A stretch of 64,000 nucleotides of DNA from Limnohabitans sp. MMS-10A-192 (GTDB lineage Bacteria > Pseudomonadota > Gammaproteobacteria > Burkholderiales > Burkholderiaceae_C): positions 310,001 through 374,000 of the forward strand of contig NZ_NERX01000002.1 of NCBI RefSeq assembly GCF_003063335.1, in the 5' to 3' direction. Of this stretch, positions 9,721 to 17,708 are shown one piece after another. Position 1 is the stretch's first letter. Each line of letters starts with the position of its first letter. The notes beneath the pieces are model-generated. The model was given only the letters and a program-made list of their open reading frames with translations. It made no database searches and was not told the origin of the DNA. A program made the translations under genes and the position numbers.

Positions 9721-10728
9721 TCAGATGAGTGCTGCACGTTTGCGCTGATCGGCCGGTGTGCCGTGCTCAGGGTCGTCGTGCGGATTCGAGATCGCTTTGC
9801 GCAGCACTTGCCGATAGCCCTGCGTCAACTCCATGCGCGGGCCAAAGCCTTGTTCAATCAGCATGCGGTGCGCGGCAGGCAACTTCCAGCAAGGCGTGAA
9901 AACAAACAGGTGGTGTTCCAGGTGGTAGTTGACCCAATACGGCGCCAGCACCATGCGCATGCCCCAGTTGGTGAGCGTGGTGCGGGTGTTGCGCAGGCGG
10001 TCGTTGTTGTCGCCCACCACCGCATGCTCGGCGATGTTGCGGATGCGGCTGATCACTTGGTACCAAGTCAGCAAGGGCAGCAACCACAGCGCAAAGTAAG
10101 CCCACCACACGCCGGCAGTGGCGCAGACAGCGAAGATGGCCAGGTTGCTCAGGGCGAAATGCTTTTCAGCGCGCCAAAGGTTCAGCCAGCGTTGCAAACG
10201 GCTGGGGTCATCGCCCATCTCCATGCGGAAAAATTCCATGCGCCGCTGGTAACCCGTCACGCCCAGAATGTCGCGCCGCATCTTGCGCCAGAAGCTCGCT
10301 TGGCTGATCGGAAACGGGGCCGACAAGATCAGGTCGGGGTCTTCCTTTTGCTGCGTGTGGCGGTGGTGGCTCAGGTGGTAAGGGCGGTACAACGTGAGGC
10401 TCGCGCCCACGGGCCAGCCGCACAAAAAGGCGCCCAGGGTGTCGTTGAGCCAAGTGGTCTTGAACAAGGCGCGGTGCGCCGCATCGTGCATCAAGATGGC
10501 CAGGCCCAGCTGCCTGCCGCCAATCAACACCACGGCCACGAGGAAGCTCAAAGGGTTGGGCCAGGCGATGAAAAACGCCATGGCCAGCGCGATCATGCCC
10601 CAAGCGTGCAGGACCAGATAGGCACCCATCCAGTCGGATCGGCCGCGCAGGTAGGCGTCTTGTTCGGGGCTGAGCACAGGCTGTGCGTTTGTGACCATGG
10701 GCTGCAATGAAGAAGGCAAAGGAATCAT
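9721..10728 (-). CDS. Membrane fatty-acid desaturase family protein
   Basis: A 335-residue integral-membrane di-iron enzyme. The three histidine boxes are HDAAH (residues 81-85), HLSHHRHT (118-125) and HLEHH near residue 265, with hydrophobic segments around residues 36-80 and 180-215. Members introduce double bonds or hydroxyl groups into acyl chains or carotenoid-like substrates. A second, only distantly similar desaturase lies at 60.1-61.2 kb. Its place between a DUF1185 gene and an SDR suggests a role in a catabolic or modification pathway rather than general membrane adaptation, but this is inference. An internal ATG at 10698 is an alternative start. Confidence 0.82.
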   Translation of the reverse strand: MIPLPSSLQPMVTNAQPVLSPEQDAYLRGRSDWMGAYLVLHAWGMIALAMAFFIAWPNPLSFLVAVVLIGGRQLGLAILMHDAAHRALFKTTWLNDTLGAFLCGWPVGASLTLYRPYHLSHHRHTQQKEDPDLILSAPFPISQASFWRKMRRDILGVTGYQRRMEFFRMEMGDDPSRLQRWLNLWRAEKHFALSNLAIFAVCATAGVWWAYFALWLLPLLTWYQVISRIRNIAEHAVVGDNNDRLRNTRTTLTNWGMRMVLAPYWVNYHLEHHLFVFTPCWKLPAAHRMLIEQGFGPRMELTQGYRQVLRKAISNPHDDPEHGTPADQRKRAALI

Positions 10729-10810
10729 CTTGAGATGAAACCTTTGCCTGATCAGTCACTGAAGTGACCTGTGATCGCAGGCGCTGTCAGGGTGGTTGAC
10801 CCTGCTCGCC

Positions 10811-11389
10811 TCAACGTTGGCCGTCGTGAACCGAGACCTTGTCCTTGGTCAAACCACCCAGTCGCGAGTGGATACGGCCACCTGTGCCCATGACCAAAGC
10901 AAACAAGATTTCGTTGGGACGAGGCGCATCCTGGATGCCCACTTCCATGCTGTTGTAGTGGCTGCGCAGGTAGCTGGCGTGGATGTAATGCAAAGGCACC
11001 ATCAAGCGGTAGCCCGCACTGGCCACCGCTTTGCTGGCCGGCACCATCGCTTTGGGTTCGCCCAGCACCGCCCGCATGGCCCAACCGCCCGCTTCGTGCC
11101 AGACGGCGCCGTGCTCCATTTCGCCGTTGACGCCCACGATGGCCGCTTTGCTGTAGACCTCGACGTTGTCTTTGCCCAGCGTGTCCACCAGCTCTTGCGC
11201 CAGCAAAGTGCCCAGTGAGCGCAGCTCGGCCATGAAGGGCATGAGGTCAGGCTCGTAACGTCCGGCGTATGGGTTCTTGATCACCGCACAGGCGGCGGCC
11301 AACTTCAGCGGGGTGTCTGCGACCGGTCCCCCTTCGTGGTAAGTGGTTTCGATCGTCAGGCTGCGTTTGCGTATTTTAATCAATGACAT
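10811..11389 (-). CDS. DUF1185 'amino acid synthesis' family protein
   Basis: A 192-residue soluble protein of the DUF1185 family, whose common database name ('amino acid synthesis') is not experimentally founded. Typical family segments are visible: NPYAGRYEPDLMPFMAELRSLG near residues 38-59, VYSKAAIVGVNGEMEHGA near 82-99 and HYIHASYLRSHYNSMEV near 152-168. It lies 24 bases downstream of the TctC gene. DUF1185 genes are often found with Bug/TctC receptors and oxidoreductases in Burkholderiales, so the biochemical role is probably in degradation of a small organic compound. Confidence 0.8.
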   Translation of the reverse strand: MSLIKIRKRSLTIETTYHEGGPVADTPLKLAAACAVIKNPYAGRYEPDLMPFMAELRSLGTLLAQELVDTLGKDNVEVYSKAAIVGVNGEMEHGAVWHEAGGWAMRAVLGEPKAMVPASKAVASAGYRLMVPLHYIHASYLRSHYNSMEVGIQDAPRPNEILFALVMGTGGRIHSRLGGLTKDKVSVHDGQR

Positions 11390-11413
11390 GCGGGGTCCTT
11401 GGTTCAGGTGAAT

Positions 11414-12382
11414 TTATTGCTTTGGAATTTTGGCTTCGTTGACAACCTGGATCCATTTTTGGGTTTGCCCTGCCACCAGGGTGCGCATTTCTTCGGGTGT
11501 GCTGCCACGGACTTCACCACCCATGTCTTCCAGTCGGGTCTTGACAGCAGGCACCACAATCGCTTTTTGCACTTCGGCATTCAGACGATCGATCACGGCG
11601 CGCGGCGTACCTGCAGGGGCCATCAAGCCCGCCCACGACTGCACGTCATAGCCCGCCACGCCTTGCTCTGCGACCGTGGGCACATCCGGCAGTCCTTGCC
11701 ACCTTTGCGGTCCGGTGGTCGCAATCGCACGCAGTTTGCCGGATTTGATGTTGGCCATCACCGCGGTGGGTGGCGCAATGATCATCGGAATTTCGCCACT
11801 GAGCAAGGCGGTCAGTGAGGCCGAGTCGCCCCTGAAGGGCACATGCAGCAGCTGGTTTTTCGACATGCTGGCCAACAGCTCGCCTGCCAAGTGATGGGTC
11901 GAGCCGATGCCCGCAGTGCCGTAACTGATTTCTGTTGGATTGGCTTTGGCGGTGGCCAGCAAGGCCGTCAGATTCTGGAATTTGCTGTTGGCCGGAACCA
12001 CCACCAAAAACGGGAAATAGGTGATGGTGCTGACCATTTCAAAATCTTGCACCGTGCGGTAAGCCAGGTTGTTGTAAAGCGCGCCCGCAACGGCATGGCC
12101 ACCTGTGGCCAAGAGCAAGGTGTAGCCATCCGCTCTGGCTTTGGACACGGTGGTGGCCGCAATCGTGCCACCGGCCCCAGCCTGCGCTTCCACCACCATG
12201 GACTGCGCCAGGCCTTTGCTCATCTCTTGGCTGACGGCCCTGGCGATCGCATCGGCGTTGCCGCCTGGAGCGAAGCCTTGCAGCACCTTGATGGGGCGCT
12301 CAGGATAGGTTTGAGCGAAAGCCTGGAAAGGCAGAACCAGCGCGCTTGCGCTCAAAGCGATGAGTAAATTTCGACGAAGCAT
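11414..12382 (-). CDS. Bug/TctC-family periplasmic solute-binding protein
   Basis: A 322-residue periplasmic receptor of the tripartite tricarboxylate transporter family, the group greatly expanded in Burkholderiales. The signal peptide is MLRRNLLIALSASALVLP to AFAQ, cleaved near residue 24. Family motifs follow: YPERPIKVLQGFAPGGNADAIARA, then VEAQAGAGGTIAA and YGTAGIGSTHHLAGELL. The start at 12382 has AGGAG just upstream. No TctA or TctB membrane genes are nearby, so, as with most Bug proteins, the membrane partner must be encoded elsewhere or the protein acts as a sensor. The ligand is unknown. Confidence 0.92.
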   Translation of the reverse strand: MLRRNLLIALSASALVLPFQAFAQTYPERPIKVLQGFAPGGNADAIARAVSQEMSKGLAQSMVVEAQAGAGGTIAATTVSKARADGYTLLLATGGHAVAGALYNNLAYRTVQDFEMVSTITYFPFLVVVPANSKFQNLTALLATAKANPTEISYGTAGIGSTHHLAGELLASMSKNQLLHVPFRGDSASLTALLSGEIPMIIAPPTAVMANIKSGKLRAIATTGPQRWQGLPDVPTVAEQGVAGYDVQSWAGLMAPAGTPRAVIDRLNAEVQKAIVVPAVKTRLEDMGGEVRGSTPEEMRTLVAGQTQKWIQVVNEAKIPKQ

Positions 12383-12441
12383 TTTTGTCTCCTGATGGAT
12401 AAAACATGCAGCTTCTCTATGGACGCTTGCATGCACGAACT

Positions 12442-13437
12442 TCAAGGCTGCATCACCAGCTTGCCGCTGACCATGCCCTGATCGAGCAACTCATGGGTTC
12501 GGTGAACCTCGCTGAGTTTGAAAAGTTGGTGTCCCGGTGCCTTGACCTGCGCATTCGCCATCAGCTCAATGGCTTCGTGCATCAGTGCGCGTCGGGCCTC
12601 GGGGTCTTTGTCAAAGGTGTGCATCGAGAAACACCGCACGGCCAGGCTTTTGCCCAGCAAATCGCGCAGCACCTGAAACACGTCTTCGGTGGGCATGCCC
12701 TGAACGATGTTGTAAGACACCACGGTGCCCAGCGGTGCCAGGCTGTGCAGGCCATCGATCAGGCTTTGGCCACCCAGGTGGTCCAACACCAGGTCCACGC
12801 CACGGCCGTGCGTGATGTCCTGAATTCGGGCCTTCAGATCGCCTTGTCCGGTGCAGACCACATGGTCGAAACCATGGCCAAGTGCATAGCTGCTTTTGTC
12901 CGCGCTTCGGCTGGTGCCGATGGTGGTGAAGCCCCGGTGTTTGGCCACTTGGCACAGCATGCCCGCCACGCCGCCAGAAGCGCCCGTGATCAGCACATGC
13001 GGCTTTGGGGTGTGGGGCTGACCTGCCACGCGCATGAGGGCCAAGGCCAGTTGCAAATTGGGCAGGCTGACGGCGTCTTCAAAGGCCACGGCAGGGGGCA
13101 AGCGGTAAGGCGCGTCTTGCCCCACCACGATGGCCTCGGCATAGCAGCCCCCCCTTTGTTCCAGCTCGCGGGCACTCACCAGCACCCGGTCGCCCAGTTG
13201 CCATTGCGTCACACCTTCGCCCACGGCGTCGACCACACCGGCCAGCTCTGCGCCGGGGATGGCGGGCAGCGGCGGCATCCATTTGTAAGTGCCTTTGCGG
13301 ATCAAGACATCGGGGCGCCCCACGCCGATCGCCCGGGCTTTCACGCGCACCTGTCCAGGGCCGGGCAGCGGATCGGGCAGATCCACCAGCAGCAAGCTTT
13401 CCGGCCCGCCGGGCACCTGGACTTGGATGGCTTTCAT
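12442..13437 (-). CDS. Medium-chain dehydrogenase/reductase, quinone-oxidoreductase-like
   Basis: A 331-residue NAD(P)-dependent oxidoreductase of the zinc-free MDR branch. It carries the GroES-like N-terminal domain (AIGVGRPDVLIRKGTY near residues 37-52, PAIPGAELAGVVDAVG near 58-73). The Rossmann domain starts at VLITGASGGVAGMLCQVAKH (148-167). No structural zinc cysteine cluster is visible, which supports the quinone-oxidoreductase assignment. The start at 13437 leaves only 2 bases to the FAH-family gene stop, so the two are coupled. The substrate is unknown; the surrounding genes point to an aromatic or unsaturated carbonyl intermediate. Confidence 0.85.
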   Translation of the reverse strand: MKAIQVQVPGGPESLLLVDLPDPLPGPGQVRVKARAIGVGRPDVLIRKGTYKWMPPLPAIPGAELAGVVDAVGEGVTQWQLGDRVLVSARELEQRGGCYAEAIVVGQDAPYRLPPAVAFEDAVSLPNLQLALALMRVAGQPHTPKPHVLITGASGGVAGMLCQVAKHRGFTTIGTSRSADKSSYALGHGFDHVVCTGQGDLKARIQDITHGRGVDLVLDHLGGQSLIDGLHSLAPLGTVVSYNIVQGMPTEDVFQVLRDLLGKSLAVRCFSMHTFDKDPEARRALMHEAIELMANAQVKAPGHQLFKLSEVHRTHELLDQGMVSGKLVMQP

Positions 13438-13439
13438 GC

Positions 13440-14306
13440 TCAGGCCTGTGCGGCGATGGGGTTCACCAAGGTACCGATGCCTTCGATCTCGACTTCGCAC
13501 ACATCGCCCGGCTTCATGAACCAGGCGGGCTTGCGGCTCCAGCCCACACCCGCAGGCGTGCCGGTGGCGATCACATCGCCGGGCACCAGGGTGAAGATGG
13601 TGGAGGCGTAGCTGATCAGTTTGGCGATCGAGAAAATCATGTGGCCGGTGTGGCTTGACTGCACCACTTCGCCGTTCAGGCGTGTGATCAGCTTGAGTTC
13701 TTGGTTGGGTGCGATTTCGTCTGCCGTGACCATCCAGGGGCCAAAGCCACCGGTGGATTCAAAGTTCTTGCCCGAAGCGATTTGCTTGGCGTGGAATTGC
13801 CATTCGCGGATGCTGCCATCGTTGTAGCAAGAGTAGCCCGCCACATGGTCAAAGGCATTGGCCTCGGCGATGTTGCGACCCTCTTTGCCGATGATCACGG
13901 CCAGCTCGCCTTCCCAGTCGAGCGAGCCCGAGACCTTGGGGCAAATGATGGGCTGGCCGTGCGCCACTTGTGAGCGCCAAACGCGCAAGAAGATGGGCGG
14001 CTCTTCGGACAGCTCCCGGTGCATGCCAGCGGCCAGCACTTCCTGGTGGTGGTCCATGTAGTTGCGCACGGCGCAGACGATTTTTTCGGGCTTGGGGATC
14101 ACCGGCAAGAAGGTGATGTCGGCCAGTTTGACGTCGGCGCTTTTGCCGACCACATCTTGCTTGGCGTTCAGGTAAGCGCCCGAGGCAATGTAGTCGGTCA
14201 GCGTGGCGTACTGCGGCAGCGTTTTGCCCAGGTCAACGATGGCGTCCGGGCCGACGAGCGCGCCCCAGGTTTCACGGCCTTGGTGGATGAAGGAAAGCAG
14301 TTTCAT
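13440..14306 (-). CDS. Fumarylacetoacetate hydrolase (FAH)-family protein
   Basis: A 288-residue enzyme of the FAH fold, which cleaves C-C bonds of 1,3-diketo acids or hydrates or decarboxylates related acids. The metal ligands are visible in EEPPIFLRVWRSQ and SLDWEGELAVIIGKEG (Glu-x-Glu and Asp), and the C-terminal GDVIATGTPAGVGWSRKP is typical. Length and domain order are normal. It is flanked by a VOC protein and an MDR oxidoreductase on the same strand, a combination seen in ring-cleavage pathways. The exact reaction cannot be inferred. Confidence 0.9.
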   Translation of the reverse strand: MKLLSFIHQGRETWGALVGPDAIVDLGKTLPQYATLTDYIASGAYLNAKQDVVGKSADVKLADITFLPVIPKPEKIVCAVRNYMDHHQEVLAAGMHRELSEEPPIFLRVWRSQVAHGQPIICPKVSGSLDWEGELAVIIGKEGRNIAEANAFDHVAGYSCYNDGSIREWQFHAKQIASGKNFESTGGFGPWMVTADEIAPNQELKLITRLNGEVVQSSHTGHMIFSIAKLISYASTIFTLVPGDVIATGTPAGVGWSRKPAWFMKPGDVCEVEIEGIGTLVNPIAAQA

Positions 14307-14340
14307 GGGGAGTCCTTGTAGGTTGATTCAATGAAGGTGT

Positions 14341-14880
14341 TCAGTGGGCCTTGGCGAATTTGGCTTGCCATTGCTCGATGGGCATGAAGCTCGGGTCTTG
14401 TCTGCAGATGGCCTCGGTCTCGCGCAAGATGGTGGCGTCGTCCTGGCTCAAATCCAGTGGGTCGCCGTGCGGCTGCGAAATGTAGAAAGGCATGTCGATG
14501 TAAATCTCGACGGTGTTGCCTTCCGGGTCTGCGAAATAAACCGACAAGGCGTTGCCGTGGTTCAAGGGCAGCACTCTGCTGGCGCCCAGAGCCACTGCTT
14601 TGTCTTTCAGCTCGCGCAATGACTGGATCGAGGGCACCGCAAAAGACATTTGCATCACGGTGCTGAACGTGGCCTCTGCTGGGCGTCCGCCCGCGATGAC
14701 CAGCTGGTGGTGCTGGTGCGGACTGGCGCTCAAAAACACCAAGGGCGCCTTGAAGGTCTTGCCCACGCCCCGGTCCGTTTCGACCAGTCCGAAAACGGTT
14801 TTGTAGAAATGCACCATCTTCTCGACATCGGTCACGTAGATGCCGAAATGTGAGGGGGTGGGTTGACTGACTTTCAGCAT
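14341..14880 (-). CDS. VOC-superfamily (glyoxalase/extradiol dioxygenase-like) protein
   Basis: A 179-residue metalloenzyme of the vicinal-oxygen-chelate fold, with two beta-alpha-beta-beta-beta halves. Candidate metal ligands are His in THSHFGIYV-type segment (PSHFGIYVTDVEKMV near residues 8-22), His in SPHQHHQLVIAGG near 57-69 and Glu in DPEGNTVEIYIDMPFY near 118-133. These fit the 2-His-1-Glu iron site of catechol 2,3-dioxygenase relatives. The start at 14880 begins the conserved region and has AGGAG upstream. It is 34 bases from the FAH gene and 31 bases from the GntR gene, so probably the first structural gene of the operon. Confidence 0.85.
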   Translation of the reverse strand: MLKVSQPTPSHFGIYVTDVEKMVHFYKTVFGLVETDRGVGKTFKAPLVFLSASPHQHHQLVIAGGRPAEATFSTVMQMSFAVPSIQSLRELKDKAVALGASRVLPLNHGNALSVYFADPEGNTVEIYIDMPFYISQPHGDPLDLSQDDATILRETEAICRQDPSFMPIEQWQAKFAKAH

Positions 14881-14911
14881 GGGTGTCTCCTGCAGAGGGT
14901 GAAGTGAGGGC

Positions 14912-15601
14912 TCAGGCGCCTTGTTTTTGTTGCACCGCAAAGGCCGCCATCACATTGGTTTGTGTGCTGCGAATGTGCTCGGACAGCATCACGGCAGCGG
15001 TCTCGCTGTCGCGCCGAAGCACGGCCTTCATCAAAGTGCGGTGCTCTTCGTCTTTCTTTTTCGAGACCGTGCGGTGGCGTGCCGCAAAGTGCCGGTAGCG
15101 CTCGGCTTGGTCGAACAGGCTCATGCTCCACGACAGTTGGCGATCAGATGGGCAAGCCGCAATCATGGCCATGTGAAAGTCGCGGTGGCGTTGGCTCCAT
15201 TCGGCATCCAGCACAACGGGGCCTTGCGGCAGACGGGATTCGATTTTTTCGAGGCGGTGGAAGGCGGCCACGATCTGTGCTTCCCATGCGTCGTCGCCGG
15301 CCTGGATGGATTCCGTCAAGGCCGGGATGTCCAGCATCAAACGCATTCGGGTGATGTCGGCCAGATCAGACGGCGAGATCGGCGTGACCCGAAAGCCCCG
15401 GCGCTCGTCTGCTTTGACCAGGCCCTCCTGCACCAGACGGTTCAAGGCCTCGCGCAGGGGGCTGCTGGAGAAGCCATACATCTGCTGCAAAGCGTCGACC
15501 TTGAGCTTGCTTTCAGGCGCATGGCGACCCGACAAGACATCGCCACGCAAGACCTGAAAGGCCTGCTCGGACAAGGTGGAGGTGGCTGCTGAATTTTGCA
15601 T
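14912..15601 (-). CDS. GntR-family transcriptional regulator with FCD ligand domain
   Basis: A 229-residue regulator. The winged helix (LSEQAFQVLRGDVLSG, then KLKVDALQQMYGFSSSPLREALNRL) covers residues 10-75, and an FCD effector domain with LMLDIPALTESI, RHRDFHMAMIAACPSDRQL and KDEEHRTLMKAVLRRDSE follows. These regulators commonly repress an adjacent catabolic operon until a carboxylate effector binds. In-frame starts also exist at 15619 (ATG) and 15643 (GTG), none with a clear ribosome site. The 15601 start is preferred because a direct repeat that could be its operator then lies outside the coding region. It heads the minus-strand operon. Confidence 0.88.
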   Translation of the reverse strand: MQNSAATSTLSEQAFQVLRGDVLSGRHAPESKLKVDALQQMYGFSSSPLREALNRLVQEGLVKADERRGFRVTPISPSDLADITRMRLMLDIPALTESIQAGDDAWEAQIVAAFHRLEKIESRLPQGPVVLDAEWSQRHRDFHMAMIAACPSDRQLSWSMSLFDQAERYRHFAARHRTVSKKKDEEHRTLMKAVLRRDSETAAVMLSEHIRSTQTNVMAAFAVQQKQGA

Positions 15602-15608
15602 GATTGGA

Positions 15609-15635
15609 AAATTGTGCATAAAAAAGAAATTGTGC
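15609..15635. promoter_or_regulatory. Direct repeat upstream of the GntR gene, candidate operator
   Basis: AAATTGTGC occurs twice, at 15609-15617 and 15627-15635, one copy every 18 bases. It lies directly before the regulator start at 15601. Tandem 9-mers in this position suit autoregulation by the GntR protein, but there is no inverted symmetry of the usual FadR/GntR type, so this is tentative. Confidence 0.4.
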
Positions 15636-15791
15636 GCATTCACGCAAACCCTGATGATGCGGCGTCGGGGTCAGCGTTTTTCAAACTGGTGTCGCGGATT
15701 CCGGCTTGTTAAGTCAGCAGATGTTGGGTTGCATCTGTCATTGATGCCATCGGGGACTGGCTTTCTAGCCGCCGTCACAAACTTAAAAACG

Positions 15792-15818
15792 GTCATCCCG
15801 GACTCGATCCGGGATCCA
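15792..15818. repeat. REP-like palindrome, copy 2
   Basis: GTCATCCCGGACTCGATCCGGGATCCA. The arms CCCGG and CCGGG pair, with GTCAT and ATCCA flanks shared by the family. It is in opposite orientation to copy 3, 38 bases away, so the two could form one large stem. Confidence 0.8.
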
Positions 15819-15856
15819 ATGCGCGCAGAAGGCGTTTGTAAAGGTCAGGCTGACGA

Positions 15857-15885
15857 CTGGATCCCGGGTCTTCGCCCGGGATGAC
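15857..15885. repeat. REP-like palindrome, copy 3
   Basis: CTGGATCCCGGGTCTTCGCCCGGGATGAC, the reverse-oriented member of a facing pair with copy 2. This BIME-like arrangement is typical of intergenic REP elements. Confidence 0.8.
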
Positions 15886-15933
15886 GAAACAGGGGGGTGC
15901 GCTGAGATTTCGCCATCATCTGGCCGACGCCAT

Positions 15934-16096
15934 GAGCCATGAGCCATGAGCCATGAGCCATGAGCCATGAGCCATGAGCCATGAGCCATGAGCCATGAGC
16001 CATGAGCCATGAGCCATGAGCCATGAGCCATAGAGCCTTGAGCCTTGAGCCTTGAGCCTTGAGCCTTGAGCCTTGAGCCATAGAGCCTTGAGCCTT
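15934..16096. repeat. Heptamer tandem array, 23 units with two one-base slips
   Basis: The array starts with 14 exact copies of GAGCCAT (15934-16031), then a single extra A (16032), six copies of GAGCCTT, one GAGCCAT, another extra A (16082) and two more GAGCCTT. That is 23 units over 163 bases with only one variant position in the unit. It ends 19 bases before the mnmE stop. The regularity implies recent slippage expansion, and copy number probably differs between strains. Confidence 0.95.
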
Positions 16097-16115
16097 GCGA
16101 CAAGCGCGGATCGCT

Positions 16116-17528
16116 TCATTTGCCGATGCAGAAACTCGAGAAGATCACACCCAGCAAATCGTCGGCGCTGAATTCGCCGGTGATCTCGTTGAGGGCGTTT
16201 TGGCCCAGGCGCAGCTCTTCGGCCAGCAGGTCCAGGTTTTGGGCCTGCGCGGCCAGATGGGCATTGGCGATGTCCAGATGCTCGCGCACGCGGTGCAGCG
16301 CTTGCACATGACGTTCGCGGGCGATGAACAGGCCTTCGCTGGCTTGTTGCCAGCCCGCTTGTTGCAAGAGTTGCTGGCGCAGGGCCTGCAGGCCTTCGCC
16401 GGTGCGGGCCGACAAGGTCAGGCCTGTGCGTTCACCCCATGACTGAGCTGCATCGGCTTTGTTCCACACGTCAATCACCGTCACGCCCGCAGGCAAGCGG
16501 CTTTGCAGCGCGCTGGCGATGTCGGCATCGGCGCGGTCGTAGTCGGCCTGGCCCACGCGGGTCAGGTCGTGCAAGAACAGCACCGCGTCGGCGGCTTCAA
16601 TTTGACCCCAGGCGCGGGCAATGCCGATTTGCTCGACCTCGTCCACGCCCTCGCCTTCACGCAGGCCGGCGGTGTCGATCACATGCAGGGGCACGCCCTC
16701 GATCTGGATGGTTTGCTGCACCACATCACGCGTGGTGCCCGCAATGGGCGTGACGATGGCCAGCTCGGCCCCGGCCAGCGCGTTGAGCAGCGAACTCTTG
16801 CCCGCATTGGGCTGACCGGCAATCACCACCTTGATGCCTTCACGCAGCAAGGCGCCTTGCTTGGCTTTGCCCAGCACCGTTTGCAGCGCGGTTTGCAGGC
16901 GGTTCAGCTGCCCCTGGGCATCGGCTTTTTGCAGGAAGTCGATTTCTTCTTCCGGGAAATCCAGCGTGGCCTCCACCAGCATGCGCAGGTGGATCAGCGC
17001 ATCGCGCAGCAGGTGAATCTCTTTGGAAAAGTCACCTGCCAAAGACCGGCTGGCGCTGCGCGCTGCGGCTTCGGTGCTGGCGTCGATCAGGTCGGCAATG
17101 GCTTCGGCTTGCGCCAGATCGATCTTGTCGTTCAAAAAAGCCCGCTCAGAAAATTCACCCGGCTGCGCCACGCGCAAACCCGCCAGACGCGGCTGGCCGG
17201 TGGCGGGGTCGGTTTCGGCTGCGGCCTGCAGGCAACGCGCCACCAGCAGCTGAAGCACCACCGGCCCACCGTGTGCTTGCAGTTCCAGCACGTCTTCGCC
17301 GGTGAAGGAATGCGGCGCCACAAAGTGCAGCGCCAGGCCGTGATCGATCGGGCTGCCATCGGCATCGGCAAAGGGCAAGTAAGTCGCTTCGCGTGGTTTG
17401 AGGCTGCGCCCGCACAGCGCCTGAATCAGTGAGGACAGCTGCCGACCCGACACGCGCACGATGCCCACGGCCCCTCTGCCGGGGGCGGTGGCAATGGCCA
17501 CGATGGGTTCTTGATGGCGGGCGAGCAT
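16116..17528 (-). CDS. mnmE: tRNA-modifying GTPase MnmE
   Basis: MnmE works with MnmG to install cmnm5 at the wobble uridine of several tRNAs. The 470-residue protein has the N-terminal tetrahydrofolate-binding domain (residues 1-120). A helical domain encloses the G domain: GQPNAGKS at 238-245, TPIAGTTRD near 260-268, DTAG at 285-288. The essential C-terminal FCIGK is intact. It is the last gene of the rpmH-rnpA-yidD-yidC-mnmE series, the classical order near replication origins. It is separated from yidC by a 180-base spacer filled with REP-like repeats. Confidence 0.98.
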   Translation of the reverse strand: MLARHQEPIVAIATAPGRGAVGIVRVSGRQLSSLIQALCGRSLKPREATYLPFADADGSPIDHGLALHFVAPHSFTGEDVLELQAHGGPVVLQLLVARCLQAAAETDPATGQPRLAGLRVAQPGEFSERAFLNDKIDLAQAEAIADLIDASTEAAARSASRSLAGDFSKEIHLLRDALIHLRMLVEATLDFPEEEIDFLQKADAQGQLNRLQTALQTVLGKAKQGALLREGIKVVIAGQPNAGKSSLLNALAGAELAIVTPIAGTTRDVVQQTIQIEGVPLHVIDTAGLREGEGVDEVEQIGIARAWGQIEAADAVLFLHDLTRVGQADYDRADADIASALQSRLPAGVTVIDVWNKADAAQSWGERTGLTLSARTGEGLQALRQQLLQQAGWQQASEGLFIARERHVQALHRVREHLDIANAHLAAQAQNLDLLAEELRLGQNALNEITGEFSADDLLGVIFSSFCIGK

Positions 17529-17563
17529 GGTGCGATGGGGCTTAGGGCAAAGCCGCTGAAATT

Positions 17564-17610
17564 GTCACCCCGGGCTAGTTTTTGTCACCCCGGGCTTGAC
17601 CCGGGGTCCA
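17564..17610. repeat. REP-like palindrome, copy 4, with a truncated half copy
   Basis: The complete copy GTCACCCCGGGCTTGACCCGGGGTCCA lies at 17584-17610. Directly before it, GTCACCCCGGGCT at 17564-17576 is a half copy in the same orientation. This suggests a duplicated or decayed element. Confidence 0.75.
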
Positions 17611-17623
17611 TGGTGAATCAGGC

Positions 17624-17697
17624 ATGGATGCCGGATCAAGTCCGGCATGACAGATCTGGCTAGTCCGGCATGACAGATCTGGCTAGTCCGGCATGAC
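17624..17697. repeat. REP-like palindrome, copy 5, with its right arm amplified in tandem
   Basis: ATGGATGCCGGATCAAGTCCGGCATGAC (17624-17651) is a full palindrome. From 17641 its right arm is repeated in a 23-base unit (TCCGGCATGACAGATCTGGC then TAG): two complete copies at 17641-17663 and 17664-17686 plus a third partial one to 17697. The array stops 11 bases before the yidC stop codon. Confidence 0.85.
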
Positions 17698-17708
17698 CTC
17701 AGTGGGTG

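Larger units (their letters stand above)
15644..16115. other. 472-base gene-free block carrying repeats
   Basis: Between the GntR gene and mnmE there is no credible gene. Bases 15644-15791 hold nothing I can name. From 15792 onward the block is made of two opposed REP-like palindromes followed by a heptamer tandem array. The open frames on the minus strand over the array only encode a seven-residue periodic peptide (MAHGSWL repeats) and are artefacts of the repeat. Confidence 0.8.

Noticed and set aside
15934..16096. CRISPR array
   Set aside because: The units are seven bases long and contiguous, without spacers, and no cas genes are nearby.
15783..16119. Short minus-strand frames encoding MAHGSWL repeats
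   Set aside because: They only read the heptamer tandem array. Three frames give the same peptide because the unit length is seven bases.
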